Part shown: positions 17,209 to 25,283 of the stretch, in pieces
Layout of the letters: the number at the start of each line of letters is the position of its first letter
Position numbering within the stretch: the stretch's first letter is position 1
Origin: JALYOC01 sp036675345
GTDB taxonomy: Bacteria; Myxococcota; Myxococcia; Myxococcales; Myxococcaceae
Direction: 5' to 3'
Length of the DNA: 64,000 nucleotides
NCBI GenBank assembly: GCA_036675345.1
Contig: JAKFFE010000026.1
Coordinates: 203,623 to 267,622 of the forward strand
Position numbers and translations under genes: made by a program
Notes under the pieces: generated by a model
What the model saw: the letters and a program-made list of their open reading frames with translations, nothing else
Told to the model about the DNA's origin: nothing
The model's database searches: none

Positions 17209-17652
17209 CTACCGCTCTCCGAACTCTCGTTGCAGCTCGGCGCGTTGCTCCGGGGTCAGCAGGGCGTGCACCTCCACCGAGGCGTCCACCAGCCGGTGGG
17301 CCATCGCCTGGTAGGCGGCGGCGCGGGCGTCGACCAGCGCGTGCAGCCTCGCCGCATCGGGAGACTGTCCCTGCAGTTCCTGGAGGAACTCCTGCCTCGT
17401 CTGCTGATGGGAGAGGAACAAGGGCCGTGCCTCGGCGAACAACGAGCGCTGCAGCTCGGCGAGCCTCGCGCGCTGGGCGTCGGTGGCGTCCAGGTCATCC
17501 AGCCGATCATCGATCTTGTCCTGCGCGTACCCCTGGGCGCGATCGAAGCGCTCCTCCGGGGTGCCTCCGCAGCCAAAGCGCCCGGGGCCAAAAGCGGTGA
17601 GGAGGACCACCGCGGACAACGCACCACCGACCACTGCCAGCTGCTTCTTCAT
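17209..17652 (-). CDS. CpxP/Spy-like periplasmic LTXXQ protein
   Basis: 147 aa. It begins MKKQLAVVGGALSAVVLLTA (signal peptide), then a Gly/Cys segment, then a wholly helical, charged chain ending with LTPEQRAELQREFGER, the LTxxQ motif of CpxP/Spy/CnrX-type stress chaperones and metal sensors. The start at 17652 follows the signal peptide; the longer frame to 17988 is non-coding upstream. A 244-bp divergent gap separates it from the next gene. No linked two-component system is visible. Confidence 0.7.
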   Translation of the reverse strand: MKKQLAVVGGALSAVVLLTAFGPGRFGCGGTPEERFDRAQGYAQDKIDDRLDDLDATDAQRARLAELQRSLFAEARPLFLSHQQTRQEFLQELQGQSPDAARLHALVDARAAAYQAMAHRLVDASVEVHALLTPEQRAELQREFGER

Positions 17653-17896
17653 GACCACTCCTTCGGAAAGTGCCGGCGTGATCACCGGCGCAACCACAGG
17701 ATGCTGTGCGGGGTTTGTCCGCGCGTTTGCCCTCGGTGAAGAAGTGTTGTCGGGCCTCGGCGCGGCGAGGCGGCGTCGTAACCCCCTGAAACAACAGTTT
17801 CTTAGCCGATAGGAAACGCACGCCCCCCACAACTGCGCGCACCGCCGGTGCGACAATCCGGCTGAAGCACCCGCTCCCCTCTCCCGGAGTTGCTCC

Positions 17897-19522
17897 ATGG
17901 CCGCTGATCGCATCCGCGAGTCTTCTGGTTCGCTGACCCCGTATCGCACCGGACCGAGCTCCGAGAGCCCCACCCGTCCCGCCAACACCGTACGCCCGGC
18001 CAGCGCCCCGCCCGAGAGCGGCTTTGACGTCGGCGGACCGCACTACGCCCGCGCCGAGGCCTCCGGCAGCTTCGACGCTCCGGTGCTGTCGCCGCCGACC
18101 AGCCCCCAGGCCCAGGTGGAGTCGCTGAAGACCTCGCTCAGCCACCAGGAGAAGAAGGAGTTCCTGGAGCAGTTCGGGGTGAGCGGCAAGCACCTCAAGA
18201 AGGCCAAGGCGCACGAGATCGAGAAGGCGTTTGCCCAGGTGGTGGACCAGCTGCAGCAGCCGGGATCGGCGACGCTGAAGTTCAAGATCGGCGGCAAGAA
18301 GTACGAGGGGAAGCTCCGGCTGGACCCGAACACCGGCGAGCTGGACCTGCAGTTCAAACAGAAGAAGGGCTTCTTCGGGAAGCTGTGGGACGGGGTGAAG
18401 AAGGTCGGGAAGATCGCCCTGACCGTCGCCAGCTTCATCCCCGGCCCGGTGGGGGTGGTGGCCCGGGTGGCCAGCGCGGTGATCAGCTCCATCAACGCCT
18501 TCAAGAAGGGCGACATCCTGGGCGGCATCGCCGGGCTGGCGGGTGGCCTCGCGGGCGGAATGGGCGCGCTGGCCGGCAAGGCAGTCTCCGGGGTGGCCAA
18601 GACCATCGGCACCGTGGCCAGCGTGGTGGAGAAGGGAGCCAACGCGGCCAAGGGGGTGGCGGACGCGATCAAGAACCGGAACTGGGGCGGGCTGCTCACC
18701 GCCGTCGCCAGCGGAGCCTCGGGGATGGCCGGAGCGCTGGGGAACAGCGCCCAGGGCGTGGTGAAGACGATGAACCAGGTCTCCACCTGGGCCACCCGCG
18801 GCAACACCGCGCTGCAGATGGCGGTGGCCGCCCGGAACGGAGACATCGTGGGGATGCTGGATCAGGGGTCGCAGCTGGCCTCCGGGATCGCGCCCAACAG
18901 CCGCGCTGCGGACACCTTCCAGCGGCTGGCGTCTGGCGCCTCCACCGCACAGAACGTGATCTCCGCTGCGAAGAGCGGAGACGTGCTGGGGGCGATCACC
19001 GCCGGCGCCGAGTTCGCCTCCACCCAGGTGAAGGGCGGGTCCCAGGCGCAGCGCACCCTCCAGGATGTGTCCTCCTACGCGTCCACCGCCAACAGCGTGC
19101 AGAACGCGCTGCGGACCGGGGACTACCTGGGCGCGGCCCAGCAACTGACCGGGTTCGCTGCCGGCGAGGTGAATGACCCCAAGGCGAAGCGGACGCTGCA
19201 GAAGGCCTCGGAGATCTTCACCTCCGCCGACGCGGTGGAGAACGCGCTGCAGGGCAAGGACCTGCTGGCCGCTGCCGCCGCTGCCACCGCGATGGCCGGC
19301 CGGCTCACCGGCAGCGAGGAGATCCAGGACGCCGGCAAGCTGATCGCCGCCGCCGGGCAGCTGCGCTCCGCGGTGAAGGCCGGCGACGGCGCGCAGATCC
19401 TCAAGGCGATCGTCCAGCTCAAGGACGCGGTCCGGGAGGCCACCACGCAGACCCAGCTGCGGAGCCTGCCGCCTGCGGTGGCCACGCAGGAGGGGCAGAC
19501 CTCCCAGCGCCGGTTCGTCTAG
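17897..19522 (+). CDS. Repetitive Ala/Gly-rich protein, possible effector or surface protein
   Basis: 541 aa, family not recognised. Residues 1-70 are disordered (Pro/Ser). A compact domain follows at ~75-155 with KIGGKKYEGKLRLDPNTGELDL. A hydrophobic, Gly-rich block (~160-260: VASFIPGPVGVVARVASAVISSI, ILGGIAGLAGGLAGGMGALAG) could insert in membranes. From ~300 there are four or five degenerate repeats of about 45 residues, each with a GD-x-L/V-G-A-like turn (NGDIVGML, SGDVLGAI, TGDYLGAA, GKDLLAAA, AGDGAQIL). No signal peptide. A SUKH immunity-type gene starts 13 bp downstream, so it may be the effector half of an immunity cassette, but no catalytic toxin domain is visible. Confidence 0.55.
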   Translation: MAADRIRESSGSLTPYRTGPSSESPTRPANTVRPASAPPESGFDVGGPHYARAEASGSFDAPVLSPPTSPQAQVESLKTSLSHQEKKEFLEQFGVSGKHLKKAKAHEIEKAFAQVVDQLQQPGSATLKFKIGGKKYEGKLRLDPNTGELDLQFKQKKGFFGKLWDGVKKVGKIALTVASFIPGPVGVVARVASAVISSINAFKKGDILGGIAGLAGGLAGGMGALAGKAVSGVAKTIGTVASVVEKGANAAKGVADAIKNRNWGGLLTAVASGASGMAGALGNSAQGVVKTMNQVSTWATRGNTALQMAVAARNGDIVGMLDQGSQLASGIAPNSRAADTFQRLASGASTAQNVISAAKSGDVLGAITAGAEFASTQVKGGSQAQRTLQDVSSYASTANSVQNALRTGDYLGAAQQLTGFAAGEVNDPKAKRTLQKASEIFTSADAVENALQGKDLLAAAAAATAMAGRLTGSEEIQDAGKLIAAAGQLRSAVKAGDGAQILKAIVQLKDAVREATTQTQLRSLPPAVATQEGQTSQRRFV

Positions 19523-19535
19523 CCTTCAGGTCCCG

Positions 19536-20054
19536 GTGAACCCGCCATCGATTCAGACCCAGGTCGATACACTTCGAGGCACATCGAACTGCATCGTCCT
19601 CCCGCCGTCCGGCCTCCCTCGACTTGAAGCAGGGCACGTCTTGTCCGAGGACCTGGTGCAGCTGTTCGCGGCATGCGGCGGCGTGGTGCTCTTCGCCGGC
19701 GGCACCTACGAGGCACGGATCTCGACCCCCGCGTCTTTCGTGCTCAGTACTCCGGTCGTCGCCCGGGTGCCTTGGCCCCAGGATGATCTCAGTGATTCCT
19801 GGTACGTGCTCGCCGACTGTGGAGGTAGCCAACTCGTGTCTGTCGACCTTGCCCCAGAGCGTTTGGGGCGGTGTTACGACAGCTTCTGGGACCGACACGC
19901 CGTCGCGGGGAGTTCGACGACAATTGCCCTCAGCGTTCGCGAATTTCTCTGGCGCCTGGCACGAGGCGAGTCCCCCTACTGGCTGGAGCCGAACTTCCGC
20001 TCGCATGGGGACGCCTACTCGCTGAATGAAGACCTACGACCTCTACGGCTTTGA
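19536..20054 (+). CDS. SUKH-superfamily (SMI1/KNR4-like) immunity protein
   Basis: 172 aa from a GTG start. The pattern fits SUKH: a helix before a Gly-rich turn (LFAACGGVVLFAGGTYEARI), a strand pair with WYVLADCGGSQLVSVDL, then DSFWDRHAVAGSSTTIALSVREFLWRLARGE near the C terminus. SUKH proteins commonly protect against polymorphic nuclease toxins. Codon third positions are visibly less GC-rich here than in neighbours, a sign of acquisition. It follows the 541-aa gene by 13 bp and its 3' end overlaps the next gene by 29 bp, so the three look like one transcript. The toxin it would counter is not identified. Confidence 0.72.
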   Translation: MNPPSIQTQVDTLRGTSNCIVLPPSGLPRLEAGHVLSEDLVQLFAACGGVVLFAGGTYEARISTPASFVLSTPVVARVPWPQDDLSDSWYVLADCGGSQLVSVDLAPERLGRCYDSFWDRHAVAGSSTTIALSVREFLWRLARGESPYWLEPNFRSHGDAYSLNEDLRPLRL

Positions 20055-20262
20055 TGCCCCGGATCTAGAGGCCGCTCGTCGATTGATCCAGGGCCTTCTT
20101 GGGATCCGACATCACGACGCGCTCGAGGATGAGTGGAGGGAACCCGCCTTCCCGGAGAAGAACTTCCTGCTGTACGTCAACGAGAGTCCTCGCGCCGAGC
20201 AGATCGCGGCTGCACTCCTGACCGAGCGGGCCATTTGCCTCCTTCGACATCAGGTCCTGTGA
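20026..20262 (+). CDS. Small protein, putative second immunity protein (possibly truncated)
   Basis: 78 aa starting inside the SUKH gene. It opens MKTYDLYGFDAPDLEAARRLIQGLLGI and ends NESPRAEQIAAALLTERAICLLRHQVL. The alternating acidic N terminus and terminal helix resemble small immunity proteins of polymorphic toxin loci, but I cannot name a family. The 29-bp overlap with the SUKH frame implies coupled translation. Less GC-rich than the flanking genes. The middle seems short, so an internal deletion is possible. Confidence 0.5.
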   Translation: MKTYDLYGFDAPDLEAARRLIQGLLGIRHHDALEDEWREPAFPEKNFLLYVNESPRAEQIAAALLTERAICLLRHQVL

Positions 20263-20329
20263 AGTAACTGCTCAGACAGCACCAAGCGCGTCTGTTACTC
20301 ATCCACTCCCTGGTGAGCGGAGCTGACGA

Positions 20330-21244
20330 ATGACGAATCCCACCTATCCCATCGGAACCCCCGGCCGTCCCTGGGGCGAGGCCGAGTTCGCCCAGTGGCT
20401 GTCGGGCCAGTCGAAGAAGCGCAGCTACGCGGACGAAGTGCTGACTGTGGTCGACCGGCTGCGGGAGCGCTTCGAGGTGGTCGAGTACGGGCGCCTGGAC
20501 TACGGCCCGGACAGCTATCCGCTGGTCGCGTTGCGCAGCCGCGGATGGGACGAGTCACTGCCGTTCGCTTTGGTGACCGGCGGCGTGCATGGGTACGAGA
20601 CCAGCGGTGTTCACGGCGCCCTCCAATTCGCCGAGCGCCACGCGCAGGCGTTCTCCGGCCGGATCAACCTGCTGGTCGCGCCGTGCGTCAGCCCCTGGGG
20701 CTATGAGCGCATCCACCGGTGGAATCCGGCGGCGATCGACCCCAACCGTTCTTTCCGCGAGGCCAGCCCCGCCATGGAATCAGCGGCGTTGATGCGTCTG
20801 GTCGCGCCCTGGAAAGACCGCCTCCTGGTTCACATCGATCTGCACGAGACCACCGACACCGACGAGTCCGAGTTCCGACCGGCGCTCGCCGCCCGGGACG
20901 GCAAGCCGCACGAGCCGGATGAGATCCCGGATGGCTTCTACCTGGTCGGAGACGCCGAGAATCCGCAGCCGACCTTCCAGCAGGCGATCATCAAGGCGGT
21001 GGAGAAGGTCACCCACATCGCGGCGGCGGATGCCAACGGCCAGATCATCGGCTCGCCGGTGGTCGCGCCCGGGGTGATCAACTACCCGGTCAAGCAGTTG
21101 GGGCTGTGCGCGGGAATCAGCACCGCGCGCTACGTGACCACCACCGAGGTCTACCCGGACAGCCCCCGGACGACTCCCGAGGCCTGCAACACAGCGCAGA
21201 CCACCGCGGTGCGCGCGGCGATCGACTTCGCCCTGGCCAACTAG
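20330..21244 (+). CDS. M14-family zinc carboxypeptidase-like protein
   Basis: 304 aa. Zinc ligands His87 and Glu90 (GGVHGYET) and His172 (HIDLHET), the substrate-binding Asp-Pro-Asn-Arg (AIDPNRSF) and a catalytic-type Glu273 (TTTEVYPD) give the full M14 carboxypeptidase pattern. No signal peptide, so it is cytoplasmic or released by another route. A GGAG site lies just upstream of the ATG. Related short M14 proteins act on aspartoacyl- or succinyl-type substrates as well as peptides, so the substrate is open. Separate from the immunity cassette by 67 bp. Confidence 0.8.
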   Translation: MTNPTYPIGTPGRPWGEAEFAQWLSGQSKKRSYADEVLTVVDRLRERFEVVEYGRLDYGPDSYPLVALRSRGWDESLPFALVTGGVHGYETSGVHGALQFAERHAQAFSGRINLLVAPCVSPWGYERIHRWNPAAIDPNRSFREASPAMESAALMRLVAPWKDRLLVHIDLHETTDTDESEFRPALAARDGKPHEPDEIPDGFYLVGDAENPQPTFQQAIIKAVEKVTHIAAADANGQIIGSPVVAPGVINYPVKQLGLCAGISTARYVTTTEVYPDSPRTTPEACNTAQTTAVRAAIDFALAN

Positions 21245-21333
21245 GCTCACCGGCCAGCCCCTCCCCTCCGCGGAGGGCCTGGCGCAGAGCCGAGGGCGCC
21301 GCAGCTTCTCGGCGCCAGGTCTGGGTGCTCCCG

Positions 21334-22506
21334 CTACCCGAAGCGCACGCTGTAGATCGGGGGCAGGTTGTTGGCGACGCTCTGCCAGGACTCCCCGCGA
21401 TCCTCACTGACGTACAGATTCCCGGTGGTGCTTCCGAACGCCAACTTGCCGTCCTGCTGGTCCAGCGAATGGCGGAGGACGACGTCGTAGGCGTTCTCCT
21501 GCGGCAGCCCGTTCCGCAGCGGCTCCCACGACTTGCCGCCATCCTGGGTGCGCGCGACGAAGAGGCCCCCGTCGATGGCCATGCGCTGCATGTCTGACTT
21601 GCCGGGCACCACCCACGCGGTGCCTCCGTGCTTGGCGTCGGCGGCGATCGGGAAGCCGAAGTGCACCCCCTGCTCGGGCTGGCTCACCTTCCTCCACGTC
21701 TGGGCGCCGTCGTCGCTGTGGAAGACGCCGGTGTGATTCTGCTGCCACACGAAGTCCGGCTGGCCGGGACAGAGGGTGATGAAATGCGGATCGTGCCCCC
21801 ACTCCGCATTCGGGTCCGGGAGGTAGTCGTTCGTCATCCCGCGATTGCGGCCCCGCCAGCTCTTTCCTCCATCGGTCGTCTCCAGCACCCCGGCGGTGGA
21901 GATGGCCACCAGCACCCTCTCCGGGTTGCGGGGATCGACGACGATGGAGTGGATTCCGGGGGCGAAGTCCCCCGACTCGGCGGCCGGCGTCCCGAACCAG
22001 TGGGTGGTGCCAGTGGTCCTTCCATTCCAGAAGTCACCGCCGCGTGAGTCGTGATCCCACAGCGGCCGGTTCAGCTCGAACGACTCGCCGCCGTCGTTGC
22101 TGACGAAGAGGCCGCCGGGGATGGTGCCCACGTAGACCCGGCCACCCGGCCCGAAGGCCAGCGCCCACAGCTTCTGCACCGTCGCCTCCTTCAAGGTGAC
22201 CGCCGCCGGCTTTCCATCTGGACCGGTTTCGTCCGGCATCGGTGGGGAGAGGTAGCGGGCGCCGCGCGGAAACTTCACCTGCGCCGCATCGGTCCAGGTC
22301 TTTCCCTCGTCGGTCGAGCGCGACAGCTTGGCTCCCCAGTGGCCGTGCCCCATCGCCGCCCAGATCGTCCCCGAGAACGGATCGCTGGCGACGTAGTTGG
22401 CGCCGCCTCCGGCGTGCCCCGCCAGTCGAGGCTTCCAGCCGCTGCGCAGCTTTTCGATGAAGAAGACGCCCTTGCGCGTTCCTACGAGGATTCGATCCGA
22501 CCCCAT
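21334..22506 (-). CDS. Asp-box (BNR) beta-propeller protein
   Basis: 390 aa with six Asp-box motifs of type S/T-x-D-x-G-x-T/S-W/F (STDEGKTW, SNDGGESF, TTDGGKSW, SDDGAQTW, TQDGGKSW, SEDRGESW) spread over the chain, so a sialidase-like six-bladed propeller. The Arg triad and catalytic acid of true sialidases are not evident and there is no signal peptide, so enzymatic sialidase activity is doubtful. It is followed on the same strand by nothing close, but is preceded by a MoaD-like gene 31 bp upstream. This pairing recurs in other bacteria to my knowledge, with unknown function. Confidence 0.8.
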   Translation of the reverse strand: MGSDRILVGTRKGVFFIEKLRSGWKPRLAGHAGGGANYVASDPFSGTIWAAMGHGHWGAKLSRSTDEGKTWTDAAQVKFPRGARYLSPPMPDETGPDGKPAAVTLKEATVQKLWALAFGPGGRVYVGTIPGGLFVSNDGGESFELNRPLWDHDSRGGDFWNGRTTGTTHWFGTPAAESGDFAPGIHSIVVDPRNPERVLVAISTAGVLETTDGGKSWRGRNRGMTNDYLPDPNAEWGHDPHFITLCPGQPDFVWQQNHTGVFHSDDGAQTWRKVSQPEQGVHFGFPIAADAKHGGTAWVVPGKSDMQRMAIDGGLFVARTQDGGKSWEPLRNGLPQENAYDVVLRHSLDQQDGKLAFGSTTGNLYVSEDRGESWQSVANNLPPIYSVRFG

Positions 22507-22537
22507 TGTTTTCCTCCCAGCTGGTGACGACGGCCCG

Positions 22538-22816
22538 CTACCCGCCGCTGAGTGCCTGCATGATGAAGACCCGGGTGTCCGGCCCGACCGGGTCCGAGAG
22601 TCGCTCGCGGTCGGCGATCCGCTCGTCTCCCACGAAGATGTTCACGTGCGTGCGCAGCCGACCGAGTTCGTCGCAAATGTAGAAGGCGATGCCCGGGGCC
22701 AGCTTGTCCAGCGCGCTCACCACCTCGGCGGCATTGGTCGCTTCCACCACCAGTTCCTCGCCCTCGAGCTGAGGGAAGAACGTGAAGAGGTGCCGGGTCA
22801 GCTTCACTGTCGCCAT
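22538..22816 (-). CDS. MoaD/ThiS-family sulfur carrier protein
   Basis: 92 aa, beta-grasp pattern: MATVKLTRHLFTFFP at the N terminus, EVVSALDKLAPGIAFYICDELGRLRTHVNIFVGDE in the middle and the required terminal Gly-Gly (FIMQALSGG). The C-terminal GG is the site of adenylation and thiocarboxylation by an E1-like enzyme. It lies just upstream of the Asp-box propeller gene and probably in the same operon, not beside moaE or other molybdopterin genes. moaC lies 11 kb away. Its acceptor pathway is therefore unknown; molybdopterin, cysteine or thiolation routes are possible. Confidence 0.82.
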   Translation of the reverse strand: MATVKLTRHLFTFFPQLEGEELVVEATNAAEVVSALDKLAPGIAFYICDELGRLRTHVNIFVGDERIADRERLSDPVGPDTRVFIMQALSGG

Positions 22817-22885
22817 GCGGTGTGAATCCTCCCCATCTTCGTCGGTCTGCGTCCGGCCGGAGCGTACACCGCCCTCTCCTTCCCG

Positions 22886-23158
22886 CTACCCCTCGCGCAG
22901 CTCCGTGCCGACGCGAAGGCGGTCGAGATACGCCTGGTAGGCCCAGGACCGGTCGCGCTTCCTTCCCGTGGTCTCGTGGAGGATTCCCATCCGGGCCAGG
23001 TGCTCCAGGGCGCGGCCGGCGGTGGGTTTGCTCGTCCCGCTCAACTTCATTGCCAGTGCCACCGTCACGAGGGGATGCCGGGGAAGCGCCTCGAAGAGGC
23101 GGCACGCGGGCGTTACCTCCTGACTGCTTAGTAACGAGAGCTTAACTAGCGTCAGGCG
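22886..23158 (-). pseudogene. C-terminal fragment of a Fic-family protein
   Basis: The frame is open from 23158 and encodes LFEALPRHPLVTVALAMKLSG, then TSKPTAGRALEHLARMGILHE and TGRKRDRSWAYQAYLDRL. This is the winged-helix tail that follows the Fic AMP-transferase domain. The HPFxxGNGR core is absent; an in-frame stop (23159-23161) closes the 5' side. The fragment is therefore the relic of a lost Fic gene. An ATG at 23068 could still give a 60-aa HTH peptide. Confidence 0.65.
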
Positions 23159-23292
23159 CTAATTAGGTCGCCGTGACTAACGGGCTGACCACGCGCAAGG
23201 ACCCGTACTTGCTGATGTTCATGGAGCAACCTGGCTTCCGAAACGGCGGGCGACCAGACGAAGTCCGCCAGGTTCAGGGCTCCCGCTGGTCC

Positions 23293-23772
23293 CTACCCGC
23301 CGAATACCGAGGCCACCGCATCCTTGGGCCGCGCCATCTTCAGGGGCTTGCAGGGGGTCTCGGCCAGCCACAACGACAGGCTGGTCAGTGACTCCGGATC
23401 GCTCTCTGGAGCCTGCATCATGTAGGCGAAGTCGGTCATCGAGCTCAGCACGCCCTGGCTGGAGGTCCTGGAGAAGGCGCTCACGTCCATCTCGGAGAGT
23501 TCCTGATCAATCAGCGGCTCCGGGACTCCCAGCCCGGCCAAGACCTCGCGCAGCGCGGTGCCCAGCGCGCCAGGGAGCTTGGCCTCGGAGGTGACGTCCA
23601 GGACCACCGGGAGCAGGGTCTTCTCGCTCACGCACAGGATCACCCGGCGTCCACTGGTGGCCGTGAGGTGGGCATACCAGTCGCCCAGCTTCGTGGTCGG
23701 TGGAGAGGGCCTCGCTTCGGGCGCGACCCGAAGGTGCTTCAGCAAGCTGTCGGTGCAACGGAGGGTGAACAC
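23293..23772 (-). CDS. DUF6933-like hypothetical protein
   Basis: 159 aa. The N-terminal pattern LRCTDSLLKHLRVA..PTTKLGDWYAHL..RRVILCVSEKTLLPVVLDV matches a widespread uncharacterised family (I believe DUF6933) found in mobile and defence-rich regions. The C-terminal third is helical and ends SLWLAETPCKPLKMARPKDAVASVFGG. No signal peptide or catalytic motif is seen. It stands between the Fic remnant and the PH-domain genes. Family name uncertain; function unknown. Confidence 0.6.
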   Translation of the reverse strand: MFTLRCTDSLLKHLRVAPEARPSPPTTKLGDWYAHLTATSGRRVILCVSEKTLLPVVLDVTSEAKLPGALGTALREVLAGLGVPEPLIDQELSEMDVSAFSRTSSQGVLSSMTDFAYMMQAPESDPESLTSLSLWLAETPCKPLKMARPKDAVASVFGG

Positions 23773-23854
23773 CCGCGCACCCTATACCGCTCCGGGGCCC
23801 GAAGCGGCCTCAGCTCACGGCGAGTGGCGAAGGCCGTCGCGCGCCCTTGGCCCC

Positions 23855-24601
23855 TTACCGAGCCAAGGTGCTGCGCAGTCCGCGCACCTCCGCCAGCAGC
23901 TCCTGAGCCGCGGCCACCGCCTCGTTCCCACTCTCCGCAGGCACGGCGGACCCCACCGGATCATCGGTGTCCCCCAGGCCGGCATCGCGGAACCTGCGCA
24001 CCCGCTCCCGGACCAGGTCCCGGATCTCCGCCGCGTTGGCCACCCCGCGAAAGCGGGCCTCGTGGGGGCTCTCGGTTCCCGGCTGCTCCCCCGGGCGGGG
24101 GCCCGCCCCACCTCCGGCGGACTGGACCTTCACGTCCGCCAGCCCCAGCAGTCGCTGCAGCGGTCCCTGCTCCACGCTCAATTGCTGGATGTTGGCGAAG
24201 GTCATCGTCTTCTCCCGCACCGAGGCGATCCCCTCCCGCACCCGCAGGCTGCGGTCGGTGACCAGGTACCAGCGCATCCGGTAGTCCAGGCGCAGCGCCG
24301 CGTAGGTGAACGGCAGCTGGATCAGGAACAGCCCCCAGGCCACCGGCTCCGCCACCCGGGCGAGCTGCCCGATCAGCTCTCCCTGCTTGAGCTGCGGCAC
24401 CACCAGGGTGATGAACACCAGCCCGCCGATCAGACCTGCCAGCGCCGCCAGCTGCTTCAGCGCCCACACCGCCTGGCGGTAGCGGAAGTAGTTGGGGGCG
24501 GCCCGGAAGACCTGCAGCGACCCCGCGTCCCCGGCAGGGGGATTCGGCTCGGGGGGGACGCGCAGCCAGCGCACCACCAGCGGCTCGAAGGACTCAAGCA
24601 T
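23855..24601 (-). CDS. Membrane protein with bacterial PH-like domain (bPH2, YdbT-like)
   Basis: 248 aa. Two hydrophobic segments (about 55-75 and 85-105) are followed by a bPH2/DUF304 domain (LRLDYRMRWYLVTDRSLRVREGIASVREKTMTFANIQQLSVEQGPLQRLLGLADVKVQSAGG), then an acidic helical tail. The ATG at 24601 overlaps the end of the upstream PH gene by 8 bp, which decides the start against 24625. YdbS/YdbT-like pairs occur in many bacteria and may bind membrane lipids; no function is established. Confidence 0.75.
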   Translation of the reverse strand: MLESFEPLVVRWLRVPPEPNPPAGDAGSLQVFRAAPNYFRYRQAVWALKQLAALAGLIGGLVFITLVVPQLKQGELIGQLARVAEPVAWGLFLIQLPFTYAALRLDYRMRWYLVTDRSLRVREGIASVREKTMTFANIQQLSVEQGPLQRLLGLADVKVQSAGGGAGPRPGEQPGTESPHEARFRGVANAAEIRDLVRERVRRFRDAGLGDTDDPVGSAVPAESGNEAVAAAQELLAEVRGLRSTLAR

Positions 24602-25139
24602 CGCTCCGACCTCCCAGCTGGGCACGCAGGGCCCGGACCTCGGCGGCCACCTCCTTCAAGGTGGCGGTCAACGCATCGGACGACTCCCGCGCCGGCGAGG
24701 GGTCGTCCCGGACTCCCCGCATCCGGGCATAGAGGAAGTCGCGCATCCCTTCGAAGAAGGTCAGCCCTTCGATCTCCACCTCCGCCTGGGCGCTGCCGGC
24801 GGCGGTCTGCAGCTGGACCTTGGCCAGCCCCAGGTAGCGTTCGACCAGGTTGCTGGTCAGGTGGATGTCCTGGATCCGCGCGTAGGTCAGCGACACCTCG
24901 CGGCGGAACAGGATCCCCCAGCGCATGGTCAGCCCCTCCTCCGCCACCTGGTAGCGCAGGGTGTGGTACCGGAAGTAGCGCATCACCATCAGGATCGGGA
25001 ACGCCGGCCCGGCCAGGAACGAGGAGAGCAGGTAGTAGGTGAGCAGCTTCGGATCCGGCCGCAGGGTGACCGGCAGCGTCCGCAGCTGCAGAGGGGCCAG
25101 GCGCGCGGGGGGCGAGGGAGAATGGGACGCCAGGGACAT
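24594..25139 (-). CDS. Membrane protein with bacterial PH-like domain (bPH2, YdbS-like)
   Basis: 181 aa. After a Pro-rich N terminus it has one or two hydrophobic segments (LLTYYLLSSFLAGPAFPILMVM) and a bPH2 domain (FRYHTLRYQVAEEGLTMRWGILFRREVSLTYARIQDIHLTSNLVERYLGLAKVQLQTA), then a charged helical tail. It is the first gene of a two-gene operon and overlaps the second by 8 bp (ATGcTTGA). The two products share the domain and probably form a complex in the inner membrane. Confidence 0.75.
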   Translation of the reverse strand: MSLASHSPSPPARLAPLQLRTLPVTLRPDPKLLTYYLLSSFLAGPAFPILMVMRYFRYHTLRYQVAEEGLTMRWGILFRREVSLTYARIQDIHLTSNLVERYLGLAKVQLQTAAGSAQAEVEIEGLTFFEGMRDFLYARMRGVRDDPSPARESSDALTATLKEVAAEVRALRAQLGGRSDA

Positions 25140-25283
25140 GGAGGCCTCGGGGTTCACAACGGAGGAGAAGGGCCGGCAGCCGGACTGACAAGCCTGCCTT
25201 TCCGTTGGGACTATCGCCGATGAGGGTCCCGCCCGCTTTTCCCGCTTGGCGCCCCTCCCCCCGCCCCGTAAGACCCCCCGGCG

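Noticed and set aside
17660..17890. Promoter elements in the divergent gap between the CpxP-like and 541-aa genes
   Set aside because: No convincing -35/-10 or sigma-54 pair could be assigned by eye.
21334..22506. Calling the Asp-box protein a sialidase
   Set aside because: Asp boxes define the fold only; the Arg triad and catalytic residues could not be located and there is no signal peptide.
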